Virus record (IMG/VR): IMGVR_UViG_3300043539_000746
Location: 1-23,368 of that record
DNA from: a virus
Length of the DNA stretch: 23,368 bases
Reading direction: 5' to 3' (one strand)
The translations under genes and the position numbers were made by a program. How positions within the stretch are numbered: position 1 is the stretch's first letter; every line of letters starts with the position of its first letter. Below are positions 6,601 through 13,366 of the stretch, one piece after another. A model generated the notes under the pieces. The model worked only from the letters and a program-made list of their open reading frames with translations, made no database searches and was not told the origin of the DNA.

Positions 6601-7068
6601 TTATTTAAATGATTCTATTAATTTTGTTTTGTTAATTTCAATATGCCGCTCACCATGATGCTTTGAACACAACCAAATTATCTCTAGTGGTTTTGAATAA
6701 TCATCGTGATGAGCTTGCGCTTTATTTCCGCAAATATAGCATGGATGCCTGTGAATTTTCCCAGATTTTAACGCAGAATATACTGCGTGATGTGCTTTTC
6801 TTTTTTCTGGATTTCTTATCGCCCATTCATTCTTGCTATTTGCTGTATTTTTTATAACTCCAGATTCTCTGTATTTTTTAGATTTTTCTCTGTGCCTTTT
6901 TCTTTCAGATAAAACCCAATTAATATCTTGTGATTTTAGTTTTCTTCTTTCTTCAGAATCTTTAGCCGTGCATTTTTTACATTTATTTAAATGCCCATCA
7001 GCCATTGCTGAATGTTTATAAAATTCTGATAATTCAAGAACCTGTTTACATTTGAAGCATTCCTTCAT
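6601..7068 (-). CDS. HNH endonuclease-like protein
   Basis: A 155-residue, AT-rich, lysine-rich protein. The N-terminus has a zinc-knuckle pair C4-x2-C7 ... CKKC (about 31-34), often seen in HNH proteins near homing-type nucleases. The catalytic part lies near residues 108-142: CYICG, then AHHDDYSKPLEIIWLCSKHH and GERH, giving the H-H/N/H ββα-metal pattern (HHDDY then W-L-C-x2-HH). It would nick or cleave dsDNA and may be a free-standing homing endonuclease or have a packaging role. An 11-bp direct repeat (AATTAAAATGG) just outside its 5' end duplicates the 3' end of the SSB-like gene, consistent with insertion as a mobile gene. AT-richness contrasts with the neighbouring GC-balanced genes. 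Confidence 0.85.
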   Translation of the reverse strand: MKECFKCKQVLELSEFYKHSAMADGHLNKCKKCTAKDSEERRKLKSQDINWVLSERKRHREKSKKYRESGVIKNTANSKNEWAIRNPEKRKAHHAVYSALKSGKIHRHPCYICGNKAQAHHDDYSKPLEIIWLCSKHHGERHIEINKTKLIESFK

Positions 7069-7080
7069 CTTGTAAAGGTG

Positions 7081-7113
7081 AATTAAAATGGAACGCTTGT
7101 CAAATTAAAATGG
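7081..7113 (-). repeat. 11-bp direct repeat at the SSB-like/HNH junction
   Basis: AATTAAAATGG occurs on the plus strand at 7081-7091 and again at 7103-7113. The second copy covers the last codons and stop of the SSB-like gene; the first lies upstream of the HNH start. This may be a footprint of HNH gene insertion or of a repair event. It is short and AT-rich, so chance is possible. Confidence 0.5.
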
Positions 7114-7572
7114 TATCTCTGAATCTTCCTCGTCGTGCGTCTTTGTTGGTTTAGTTCCTCGGCTAGGTAGTGCCTTGGCGATCTTCTCGCTAGTGGCGAG
7201 TGATTCGTCCTTCGACTTGCCTGTAGCGATGCCGTTGACAGAGTTGAGGTACTTCGCCTTGATTTGTTTCTTGCCGTTGTATTCCTCCTCTTCCGAGACG
7301 ATGATGCATTCCATGCCAGCGAACGGGATGTTAGTCCAAGTCCACTTGTCACCGAATGCTTCGGCAAGGGAGCGTTCTGTGGACTGGTAGGCTTTTTCTG
7401 TGAGGTAGCCCAGCCAGACGATTCGTTTGCCAGCGTGTTCACCATCGAGGACTTCGCAAGGCAACTTAATGTACTTCGATCCCTTTGCGGTTTCATCGAA
7501 CCATCCGTACTGGGGAGCAACAACTTTGCAACGGAATTCGCCTGTGGCGTCGAGTTTAATGAATGATGACAT
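7105..7572 (-). CDS. SSB-like/DUF669-type ssDNA-binding candidate
   Basis: A 155-residue protein starting MSSFIKLDATGEFRCKVVAP. The beta-rich body (KYIKLPCEVLDGEHAGKRIVWLGY; IVSEEEEYNGKKQIKAKYLN) has the layout of OB-fold phage ssDNA-binding proteins. The C-terminus is a flexible basic linker followed by an acidic tail, DEEDSEIPF, strongly like the DDDIPF tip of bacterial SSB that recruits partner proteins. This tail is the best evidence. It would protect ssDNA in replication or recombination together with the RecT and DnaC-like proteins. The first part also resembles proteins annotated as DUF669 or of unknown function in phage early regions, so I keep the call cautious. Confidence 0.65.
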   Translation of the reverse strand: MSSFIKLDATGEFRCKVVAPQYGWFDETAKGSKYIKLPCEVLDGEHAGKRIVWLGYLTEKAYQSTERSLAEAFGDKWTWTNIPFAGMECIIVSEEEEYNGKKQIKAKYLNSVNGIATGKSKDESLATSEKIAKALPSRGTKPTKTHDEEDSEIPF

Positions 7573-7573
7573 A

Positions 7574-7816
7574 TTAGGCTATAGCTTCAGGGTTGATGGT
7601 TGCAGGTTGCGCTTCAGGTACTGGTTGCTGGTAGGCAACAAGGCTTGCCTCGATCTCGGCCTTGATTGCCTCGATACGAGAGCCGATTGTGTTTGCCCAG
7701 TTAACTGCGAGTTCATGCGGTAGCATGACTTCGATAGTGTGTCCTGTGGGTTTAGTGTGCTTCTTCTTGGTGACCGCGCTGATCACCAACTTTGTTGGTT
7801 TTGTGTGTTTACTCAT
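7574..7816 (-). CDS. Hypothetical 80-residue protein
   Basis: Basic N-terminus (MSKHTKPTKLVISAVTKKKHTKP) followed by a helix (LAVNWANTIGSRIEAIKAEIEASL) and a Pro/Ala/Gln tail ending EAIA. No family is recognised. The basic N-terminus could contact nucleic acid, but that is only a guess. The leader upstream of the ATG at 7816 is AT-rich (AAATAAATAG-type) with no SD, like several other genes here. It is immediately upstream of the SSB-like gene (1 bp gap). Confidence 0.65.
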   Translation of the reverse strand: MSKHTKPTKLVISAVTKKKHTKPTGHTIEVMLPHELAVNWANTIGSRIEAIKAEIEASLVAYQQPVPEAQPATINPEAIA

Positions 7817-7827
7817 AATCTATTTAT

Positions 7828-8196
7828 TTATAATTCTCGTAAGACGCAAAAGGCAAGACATCTTTCGTGTGCTGTTGCGAATACCATTGATATAGGGTTG
7901 AAAGGAAGTCCGTCAACCAAATCTTCACCAAATATTATTTTAGATAAAAGAGCAGTATACATATGCTCCTCGTTTTCGCGGAAGTCATCGTAAAAGTCTT
8001 GACAGAGGTTGAGGTCAGTCATGTAGCTGGGAACCTCGGTAAATACTAGTTCTGCGCGTGTCCAGACATTTTTTTTGTATTCAAATTTCCATCCAAGTTC
8101 GGACGCAATTTCACCATTAACTAGGTGAATAAATGCATCGTGTTGATCGGTGGTTGCACCATCATCTGGCGCAGAATCCCATATTGATTTATCCAT
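7828..8196 (-). CDS. Hypothetical 122-residue protein
   Basis: Started at the ATG at 8196 (MDKSIWDSAPDDGATTDQHD), which avoids overlap with the previous gene beyond its stop at 8208. The protein is acidic and mixed alpha/beta. GWKFEYKKNVWTRAELVFTEV and FRENEEHMYTALLSKIIFGEDL are notable helical stretches. No catalytic motif is evident. The leader is A/T-rich without SD (AAAATAAAATAT before ATG). It lies between an unknown gene and the small basic gene. Confidence 0.55.
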   Translation of the reverse strand: MDKSIWDSAPDDGATTDQHDAFIHLVNGEIASELGWKFEYKKNVWTRAELVFTEVPSYMTDLNLCQDFYDDFRENEEHMYTALLSKIIFGEDLVDGLPFNPISMVFATAHERCLAFCVLREL

Positions 8197-8207
8197 ATAT
8201 TTTATTT

Positions 8208-8756
8208 TTAAATTTCTTCGCACCGATAGATTTCAGTCTGCAATTTTAAGCGATCAACTGATCCTTCATTGATAAATGAAGCATCGATAAAAGTAACTTT
8301 GTTTGTCGGTAGGATGGTTAACCGATCATTGTCTAGTCGAATCCAAAAGAATGTTTTGTCCTGCTCTGGTTGGAGTGAATAGGAGTCATCGATGAAGCTA
8401 GTCTGGAAGAGATACCTGCCTTGTATCAAATAGTCATCTGTGATTGCCATAACTCGCGAGTCACCGAGGTGGTCGCAAACCATATGTTCGTATTGGTATC
8501 CATAGCAGTTCCAGAGTTGAGCGTCATTGATTGTCCAGTCTGTAGGGTTGTCGCAAAACGCAATCGCATGGGGAGGCAGGTTGCGATACATTGGGCCTCC
8601 TTTGCGGAAAACTACATTGAGTCCCCAAGCACGATCAGGGATTGCCACAGTCTGAACCCACTCCGCTTCTTGAAAGCCGATTGGTTCCTCATGTGTGAAT
8701 CGAGTGTCCACTAAAATATATTGAAGTAGCGGAATTGATGATGTTTTGTTTTTCAT
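8208..8756 (-). CDS. Hypothetical 182-residue phage protein
   Basis: Starts MKNKTSSIPLLQYILVDTRF and contains IPDRAWGLNVVFRKGGPMYRNLPPHAIAF, a recognisable conserved-looking segment, and a beta-rich rest with YQYEHMVCDHLGDSRVMAITDDYL. I do not know a function. The gene is coupled to the DnaC-like gene (ATGA overlap, 8753-8756), so it is co-expressed with the replication loader and may serve early DNA metabolism. Size and mixed alpha/beta composition do not point to a specific enzyme. Confidence 0.75.
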   Translation of the reverse strand: MKNKTSSIPLLQYILVDTRFTHEEPIGFQEAEWVQTVAIPDRAWGLNVVFRKGGPMYRNLPPHAIAFCDNPTDWTINDAQLWNCYGYQYEHMVCDHLGDSRVMAITDDYLIQGRYLFQTSFIDDSYSLQPEQDKTFFWIRLDNDRLTILPTNKVTFIDASFINEGSVDRLKLQTEIYRCEEI

Positions 8757-9448
8757 ATTTTGATGATCGTTGAGAAATCTTTAATGCGGCGAAGAATTGG
8801 TTGGCGGCGATCCTCGGAGAGCATTGCGCCAAGCTGAATCGAGGTTGCGTTTGTGGTGATTATTGTCGGCTTTAGGTTGGTTGTTCGATGCTCAAGAACA
8901 TCGTATAATTCAGTCTCTCCACGCTCGGTCATCTTTTGCTTTCCAAGGTCATCTAGGAGCAGGATTGAGGTGCGGCGGCATCGTTCCATTGCCTCGCAAG
9001 CGTGACCCTTTTCTTCGTTGTTTGAATGCCATTGATCGGCGGCGAATTTCGCGAATTGAGTTGAGGTCAATCCGTAAATCGATTTGCCTTGGTGAGCCAT
9101 TCGTTTGAGGATGTGCCATCCAGCACGGGTCTTGCCAGTCCCCGGCTTTCCCTCCATGAAGACTCCAGTTGGACCAAACTGCCAATTTGTGGCAATTGCG
9201 TTTAAATCCCCGTGGATGCGTTTTAAATCGCTTTCCCTATACAAGGGTGGGCAGGCACTATCAAAAGCGTTTCTAGCCCTATCCTCGCGCAATTGCTGGG
9301 CTTTCCTGTCTTGCTCTTCTGTCAATTTTTGCTCGCAGTCATTGCAAAGCACTTTGAAGTCGAGTGATCGACCGAATATTGCAATGATCGGAACCTCAAG
9401 CACTTCAAAGCAATTCTCGCCAGCGCATGGTCGTAGTTCGTTGTTCAT
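8753..9448 (-). CDS. DnaC-like helicase-loader ATPase with N-terminal zinc motif
   Basis: A 231-residue protein. The N-terminus has four cysteines, C8, C13, C35, C38 (CAGENC ... CNDC), consistent with a zinc finger. The AAA+ core has Walker A GKPGTGKT (100-107), Walker B ILLLDD (162-167), sensor-1-like TTNAT (198-202) and an Arg-finger candidate at R220/R221. This fits IstB/DnaC-like phage loaders that load the replicative helicase. The start at 9448 (MNNELRPC) keeps the zinc motif near the N-terminus; an earlier ATG at 9470 in frame would overlap the DUF1376 gene. The gene lies directly after the DUF1376 gene, a standard replication pairing. Confidence 0.85.
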   Translation of the reverse strand: MNNELRPCAGENCFEVLEVPIIAIFGRSLDFKVLCNDCEQKLTEEQDRKAQQLREDRARNAFDSACPPLYRESDLKRIHGDLNAIATNWQFGPTGVFMEGKPGTGKTRAGWHILKRMAHQGKSIYGLTSTQFAKFAADQWHSNNEEKGHACEAMERCRRTSILLLDDLGKQKMTERGETELYDVLEHRTTNLKPTIITTNATSIQLGAMLSEDRRQPILRRIKDFSTIIKI

Positions 9449-9452
9449 GTTT

Positions 9453-10229
9453 TTACCAAGTAAAGTCATAGTCTTCATTGCGTAACGCAGGTTTTTGTGG
9501 TTGTGGAGCGAGTTCTGTCTGGCATCGATTGAGCCAACCGACAATGAATTTTCGGGTCTTGCGCCTGCCGGGATGGAGCGCAATCCATGCGTCCATTTTG
9601 CGAAGTTCCTCGTCAACATCGATGGTTGGGTAATGCCGTTTGATGTCAGCGATCCATGCCTCATCCACGGGTTTCGTTTCACGCTTCGGCTTATCCGATG
9701 GCAATGCCATGGCATCTTCGCCTTCCGCCCCTTCCGCCTTGGAAGGGGTAACAATAGCGTCAGCTATTGTGTTAACGAAGTTTGAAGTATGAAGAGCATC
9801 CGTTTGGCATATGCCAATTGGTATGCCAGATTCATGCGATGGCATATGCGATGGCATATGCGATGGGATATCCCGTGGCATATGCGGTGGCATAGAAGTA
9901 TTAGTTTTTTGCTGTTTTTGCCATCTTTTCTCTGCATTGGCTTTTTGAGCGTCACGATACTCTTTTTGCTTAAATCTAATAGATTCTAGCCTATCGTTGC
10001 GAAGCCTTCCATCGTCGCATATGCCAAACTTATGCCGAATCGATGCGATGGCATTGCCATGGCATCCTGCCAATCGTTGAAGTTGTGCGTCATCGTCAGG
10101 CAATCCATCATGTGTCCAACTATAGCAAAGCAGGCGAATATATGCGCCCGTTTCCTCTGCCGAGAGCATGGCGGAACCAACAAGGAAATCTTGTGGGTAG
10201 AATTGAAAAGCGGGTGATTTAGATTTCAT
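9453..10229 (-). CDS. DUF1376-type phage replication protein
   Basis: A 258-residue protein. The N-terminal domain FYPQDFLVGSAMLSAEETGAYIRLLCYSW (residues 10-38) is the DUF1376 signature, with a winged-helix fold used by phage replication initiators. A low-complexity middle (about 113-132) consists of four-residue repeats MPPH/MPRD/IPSH/MPSH/MPSH, and the C-terminal part (DEAWIADIKRHYPTID onward) is a helical domain. It would bind the origin and recruit the downstream DnaC-like loader. The four-residue peptide repeats are the translation of a 12-bp palindromic DNA array, so the gene may carry the origin itself, as the lambda O gene does. Confidence 0.8.
   Translation of the reverse strand: MKSKSPAFQFYPQDFLVGSAMLSAEETGAYIRLLCYSWTHDGLPDDDAQLQRLAGCHGNAIASIRHKFGICDDGRLRNDRLESIRFKQKEYRDAQKANAEKRWQKQQKTNTSMPPHMPRDIPSHMPSHMPSHESGIPIGICQTDALHTSNFVNTIADAIVTPSKAEGAEGEDAMALPSDKPKRETKPVDEAWIADIKRHYPTIDVDEELRKMDAWIALHPGRRKTRKFIVGWLNRCQTELAPQPQKPALRNEDYDFTW
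9697..9716. repeat. Left copy of flanking 20-mer, candidate origin boundary
   Basis: GATGGCAATGCCATGGCATC on the plus strand. A copy with one mismatch (T for A at base 8) lies at 10047-10066, 350 bp away. The sequence contains the 12-bp palindrome ATGCCATGGCAT. The pair brackets the 12-bp array in the DUF1376 gene. Both lie in coding sequence, so codon choice alone could contribute. Confidence 0.65.
9806..9827. repeat. Perfect palindrome GGCATATGCC plus half-site
   Basis: GGCATATGCC (9806-9815) is a perfect 10-bp palindrome. Four bases later GGTATGCC (9820-9827) is a near repeat of its second half. This is the same core as the 12-bp array directly to its right, so it probably belongs to one cluster. 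Confidence 0.6.
9829..9894. repeat. Iteron-like 12-bp tandem array, candidate origin
   Basis: Consecutive 12-bp units start at 9829, 9841, 9853, 9865 and 9877, with a half unit from 9889. Units 2 and 3 are identical (GGCATATGCGAT), unit 5 is GGCATATGCGGT, unit 4 is GGGATATCCCGT and unit 1 is GATTCATGCGAT. The core GGCATATGC is palindromic. The array is in the replication-protein gene at its flexible linker, the same position as the iterons in the lambda O gene. A further GCATATGCC lies at 10017-10025. This supports an origin, though a peptide repeat without DNA role is the alternative. Confidence 0.6.
10047..10066. repeat. Right copy of flanking 20-mer
   Basis: GATGGCATTGCCATGGCATC, matching the left copy at 9697-9716 at 19 of 20 positions in the same orientation. 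It contains the palindrome TGCCATGGCA. Together with the left copy it brackets the array. Confidence 0.65.
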
Positions 10230-10575
10230 TTATTAATTCTGTTAATTTAAAAGCTGGATGACCCAATCTCCTGATTATTTGTTTTTCGATATTCAATACA
10301 CTATTTCTGTTTTTATAACCTAACTGTTTTGCAATCGTATCACTTGTTTCAATATTGTATCCAAACAATCCAAACCTTTTAACAATGACAAATTGTTGTT
10401 TTTTTGTTAATTTAATAATACAATTAGATAAAACATTTATTAATGACCCGGTATTTGCATACTCATCAGGAGGAATAGCCGATTCATCTTTTATTTCTAA
10501 TATTTCATTTATGTCAAGATAGAATTCTTCACAACATAAATTGGTATTTATAATCTTATTAATCATCTCACTCAT
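10219..10575 (-). CDS. Sigma-70 region-4-like protein
   Basis: A 118-residue, strongly AT-rich gene. Residues 56-107 (LTKKQQFVIVKRFGLFGYNI through NIEKQIIRRLGHP) follow the pattern of sigma-70 region 4: 'LTxREqxVIxxRFGLxG...T...IAxxLGxxxxxVxxIExxxIRRLRHP'. The helix-turn-helix spans about 76-104 (SDTIAKQLGYKNRNSVLNIE). No regions 1-3 are present, so it cannot melt a promoter on its own. It could act as an anti-sigma/co-sigma, a transcription activator or a late-gene sigma fragment. The gene overlaps the upstream gene end (ATGAGTGA) and precedes the DUF1376 gene by overlap, so it is part of the replication operon. AT content is far above that of neighbours, suggesting separate origin. Confidence 0.65.
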   Translation of the reverse strand: MSEMINKIINTNLCCEEFYLDINEILEIKDESAIPPDEYANTGSLINVLSNCIIKLTKKQQFVIVKRFGLFGYNIETSDTIAKQLGYKNRNSVLNIEKQIIRRLGHPAFKLTELINEI

Positions 10576-10900
10576 CTGCTATGCTTTTTTTAGTCTGAAA
10601 GATGCCTTTCAAGTCTGGTTCTTGCGACATAATCAAACGAGCGTAGCAAGCCCGGAAATCGTTCGACAACTTATAATCGTCTTCTGATTCGGTGGTCATG
10701 TAATAGTTCCACCGCAAGACCTCGTACAGCATTCCAATACCGATCTTGCTGTCCCCCCGGCGTTGCCGAAACTGGCGAGCGAGATTGACCAGAGCATCGT
10801 AAACATGGCGGTTTGCGGCGTGGAATCGTTTAAAGCGTTCAGGAATACTATCTCCTTTTATTTCAATTATAGGTTCAAAGTTCAGATTTAATTGGTTCAT
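10568..10900 (-). CDS. Hypothetical conserved-type phage protein (110 residues)
   Basis: Basic and helical. Its middle, FHAANRHVYDALVNLARQFRQRR, followed by GMLYEVLRWNYYMTTESEDDYKLSNDFRACYARLIMSQEPDL, matches a pattern I know from many phage early regions, of unknown function. The strongly patterned RxxAxxxHVYDALxxLAR is a recurring feature of that group. It overlaps the sigma-like gene. The leader is TAAATTAAATAAATATG with no SD. Confidence 0.75.
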   Translation of the reverse strand: MNQLNLNFEPIIEIKGDSIPERFKRFHAANRHVYDALVNLARQFRQRRGDSKIGIGMLYEVLRWNYYMTTESEDDYKLSNDFRACYARLIMSQEPDLKGIFQTKKSIADE

Positions 10901-11096
10901 ATTTATTTAATTTATTAGATAGGATTTTAACTAAAGACTCTAGTGCTTCTTCCCTGCGCCATCCCAGCCCTTCAGGTATGACTGTGTGCCACTTATCGCC
11001 GATCCGCACCTCGTAGTCCCATCTCATGCAGTCATCTTGGTGCGCTGGCAGACAACGAAGCTCAAACCCCATAAACTCATTATATTTCTCACTCAT
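10875..11096 (-). CDS. Hypothetical 73-residue protein
   Basis: Starts MSEKYNEFMGFELRCLPAHQ, has a beta-rich centre (RWDYEVRIGDKWHTVIPEG) and a helical C-terminus. The start overlaps the exonuclease stop as ATGA, and the 3' end overlaps the next gene start by 26 bp. No family recognised; early recombination operon member. Confidence 0.65.
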   Translation of the reverse strand: MSEKYNEFMGFELRCLPAHQDDCMRWDYEVRIGDKWHTVIPEGLGWRREEALESLVKILSNKLNKYEPIKSEL

Positions 11097-12085
11097 TTCT
11101 TTGATTCAAGCATTTTGGTTGTTTCGGGTTTGCGAACGGCATCTTCTGGCAGAGGAAAATAATCGCGAGCGTTTGCCCACTTACGGAAATCCTCTGCGCC
11201 AATGTTGCCATAGAGTTCAGCCACTTCTTTGTATGTTGCGCCTGTCGTTTGAGCGGCAGTAGCAACTTCGTCTGGAGTGTATTGTTCAGCACCTTTGACC
11301 TTTGAAAGCCTCCAGCCCGGAACCTCTTCGCCTCGCTCCAGTCTGGCTTTAGCCTCCTCCTTCGCCCAGTCCCAGAGTTCTTTTTTAAAGATATTGCAAG
11401 CCTTTAGAAACTTGCCCAGCTTCTCTGGTTCCGCGAGTTGCGCCTTCAGGGTATCAATTGATACCTCGTTATTCACAACACGCAGGGTCTGCTCGGTAGG
11501 CTTAACAACCTGTGGGCAGGTATTTTTCTTGGCACACCAGCCACAATATGAATTGCTTACAGGCTTTTTATCTGGATCATTGTATGCTTTAATGATCGAA
11601 TCGACCAACTCTGTAGCCGAATCCATCGTGAACTTATGTTCGACAACTCGATTTTGGTCAACGAATAACAAGTAACAAGTCCACTCTGGCTCAAAGAACC
11701 TAGTCATGTTACCGAGCGCATATGCCCCCATCTGCGCCTCGTAATCGTATACCTGACCTGACTTTACATCGAACGAGACGCGAATCTTCTGGGCGCGAAT
11801 GTCTTCAGTCCCTACATGATCCATGCCGGGAGTTTTTACCCAAAGTTCGGATTCGCGGGTTTCGAGTTCCGTTCCTTCAGGAACCAAGCTCTTGACCATC
11901 TCGACGCCTCGCTTTGCCGCCTCTTGATCCTCTGCGGAGAGTTCTGCCATGCAGTCCTCGCCTTGAAGTGTTCGGCGGATCACAGAGTCGATCTTTGTCC
12001 CCCTGCTTGCCGCTGGGGATGTCCCCCCAGCGGATTCAAAGCATGGGCATTTTTGCAGTTTGGGAAGTGCTGAATGCCGAATCAT
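11093..12085 (-). CDS. PD-(D/E)XK exonuclease (RecB/Cas4-like, DUF2800-type)
   Basis: A 330-residue nuclease. The motif series reads GTEDIRA (93-99, acidic residue D95), SFDVKSG (104-110, D106-x-K108, the catalytic D/ExK), and QMGAYALG (118-125, motif QxxxY). Cysteines C13, C181, C184 and C190 (CGWC...C) are in the arrangement of an iron-sulfur cluster in Cas4/AddB-like nucleases. It would degrade dsDNA ends to expose ssDNA for the RecT-like annealing protein encoded just upstream. An SD (AAAGGAG) precedes the ATG at 12085, 1 bp after the previous stop. Confidence 0.85.
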   Translation of the reverse strand: MIRHSALPKLQKCPCFESAGGTSPAASRGTKIDSVIRRTLQGEDCMAELSAEDQEAAKRGVEMVKSLVPEGTELETRESELWVKTPGMDHVGTEDIRAQKIRVSFDVKSGQVYDYEAQMGAYALGNMTRFFEPEWTCYLLFVDQNRVVEHKFTMDSATELVDSIIKAYNDPDKKPVSNSYCGWCAKKNTCPQVVKPTEQTLRVVNNEVSIDTLKAQLAEPEKLGKFLKACNIFKKELWDWAKEEAKARLERGEEVPGWRLSKVKGAEQYTPDEVATAAQTTGATYKEVAELYGNIGAEDFRKWANARDYFPLPEDAVRKPETTKMLESKK

Positions 12086-12086
12086 A

Positions 12087-12890
12087 TTACTCCTTTGTAG
12101 CGGTTGCGGCTTTCACGAATCCTTCAGGATTCGCTATGATGCGCTGGCGATAGGTTGCGTCTGGAAGGTCGCGCCATGTTTGCCCAGCATCGATCTGCCC
12201 CTTGGTTGCGAGGAATGCATTAACGGCATTCTCTTCCGCTCCGAGCGATGCCTCCATAGGCGCGGTCCAGCTTCTGTCTTCCGCAAGTTCAGGAGTCGCC
12301 TCGATTACTTCCGCTTCGATAACAGGAGCAACATCTTTGATTTTCTTTACGGGTTTCGGCTTATCCTCGATCACAGGTGTGGCAGATACTGCAACAGGTG
12401 CGTTTGCGGCTGGAGCAGAAACAAAGTCCTGAACTTCCTCTGGAGTGTAGAACCCTTGAAGCACGGCAGGATACACCCCGCGAACCCCATCGCTGACCAC
12501 TCTGGCGCGGAGCATCTGCCTTGGATACTTCTTCCAGTTATCCTTGCCTCCGAGTCCTGCGGCTTTTGCGCGTTCCATGTCCCAGTCCACATAGAGTGAA
12601 CCTCCTGCTGGGTGACTAAATGTGCCTGACACTTTCGTGTCTGTGTAATCCTGCCACTCGACTTTGCCTCCTGCCGATTGGAATCGAGCAAGGATAGCGT
12701 CTGCCTTGAGTGCTGGTCTGCCTTGGATTATGTGATACTCGGCGGCAACTGTGCCGGGATGCCTGCCCTCGGCTTGCGCGACAAGCATAAGTGCTACTGC
12801 CTCCTCCTGACGCTTCAGGCCGAATAAGCCAGATTTGACGATGTGCGAAGCCATTGCTTCCAGTTCGGTGATGGGTACTAGTTGTGACAT
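12087..12890 (-). CDS. RecT-like ssDNA-annealing recombinase
   Basis: A 267-residue protein. The N-terminal 150 residues have the recognisable phage RecT-like pattern: ALMLVAQAEGRHPGTVAAEYHIIQGRPALKADAILARF (residues 33-70), then GSLYVDWDMERAKAAGL, KDNWKKYPRQMLRARVVSDGVRGVYPAVLQGFYTPEE. The C-terminal third is a Pro/Val/Ala-rich linker and a short helical end. It anneals complementary ssDNA and would pair with the exonuclease downstream; the SSB-like protein would complete the recombination set. The leader is A/T-rich and lacks SD. Confidence 0.85.
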   Translation of the reverse strand: MSQLVPITELEAMASHIVKSGLFGLKRQEEAVALMLVAQAEGRHPGTVAAEYHIIQGRPALKADAILARFQSAGGKVEWQDYTDTKVSGTFSHPAGGSLYVDWDMERAKAAGLGGKDNWKKYPRQMLRARVVSDGVRGVYPAVLQGFYTPEEVQDFVSAPAANAPVAVSATPVIEDKPKPVKKIKDVAPVIEAEVIEATPELAEDRSWTAPMEASLGAEENAVNAFLATKGQIDAGQTWRDLPDATYRQRIIANPEGFVKAATATKE

Positions 12891-12907
12891 ATATTTATTT
12901 TATTAGG

Positions 12908-13231
12908 TTAGAGGTTTTGGAGTGCTTGGTTGTAGGCGCGAGCCTCAAGCAATTCGTTTTCGTGTTTGAGCCGCTCGATCTCGGCGGCGATGTTTTGCGT
13001 GTTGTCGGTTGGAATAACATCCGAGTCTGGCAGGACGCCTGCGTAGTCTGGAGTGCTATTGATTGTTGGTTGTGGTTGCGGTTGTTCTGCCCCCGGCTGG
13101 AGGTAGAAATCTTTCAGGTGGGGAGTGATTCCCTTCGGGTAATTAAGGGTGCGAGTTTCTGTGTATGTCTCTTTCGAGACGCTTGAGCAGGCGCAAAGCG
13201 CAAGCGTTAGGGTTGCTGTCAGCAGTTTCAT
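12908..13231 (-). CDS. Small lipoprotein with C-terminal coiled coil (o-spanin or envelope candidate)
   Basis: A 107-residue protein whose N-terminus is a lipoprotein signal: basic start, hydrophobic LLTATLTLALCAC, and lipobox L12-C13-A14-C15. The mature part is Pro/Gln-rich (QPGAEQPQPQPTINS) and ends with a helix ERLKHENELLEARAYNQAL. Proline-rich small lipoproteins of phages are often outer-membrane spanins, but they are usually encoded with Rz-like partners and endolysin, neither of which is seen here. The start at 13231 overlaps the previous gene's stop as ATGA. It may alternatively be a superinfection exclusion lipoprotein. Confidence 0.65.
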   Translation of the reverse strand: MKLLTATLTLALCACSSVSKETYTETRTLNYPKGITPHLKDFYLQPGAEQPQPQPTINSTPDYAGVLPDSDVIPTDNTQNIAAEIERLKHENELLEARAYNQALQNL

Positions 13232-13365
13232 TTTTTTTGTTTTTTTGGTTTTGGAGGGTAAACAGACGATTTGAATTTCGGCGGTTGATCGTTTGTGCAA
13301 CGAGCGATGATGCGAATGTATGCTTCGGGAGGAAGGCAAGTGGATTCGGTTTTTTCCGTAGCCAT
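13228..13365 (-). CDS. Small basic proline-rich 45-residue protein
   Basis: Starts MATEKTESTCLPPEAYIRII and ends with a run of Lys, Pro and Gln (PKPKKQKK). A strong SD (GGAGGAGGA) precedes the start. The stop overlaps the lipoprotein start. No family recognised. It sits within the four-gene cassette with the TM peptides and the lipoprotein. The chosen start gives adjacency to the previous stop (13367) and avoids reading through that gene. Confidence 0.5.
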   Translation of the reverse strand: MATEKTESTCLPPEAYIRIIARCTNDQPPKFKSSVYPPKPKKQKK

Positions 13366-13366
13366 A

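Noticed and set aside
9829-9894. 12-bp array as CRISPR.
   Set aside because: Units are contiguous with no spacers, inside a coding region, and much shorter than CRISPR repeats.
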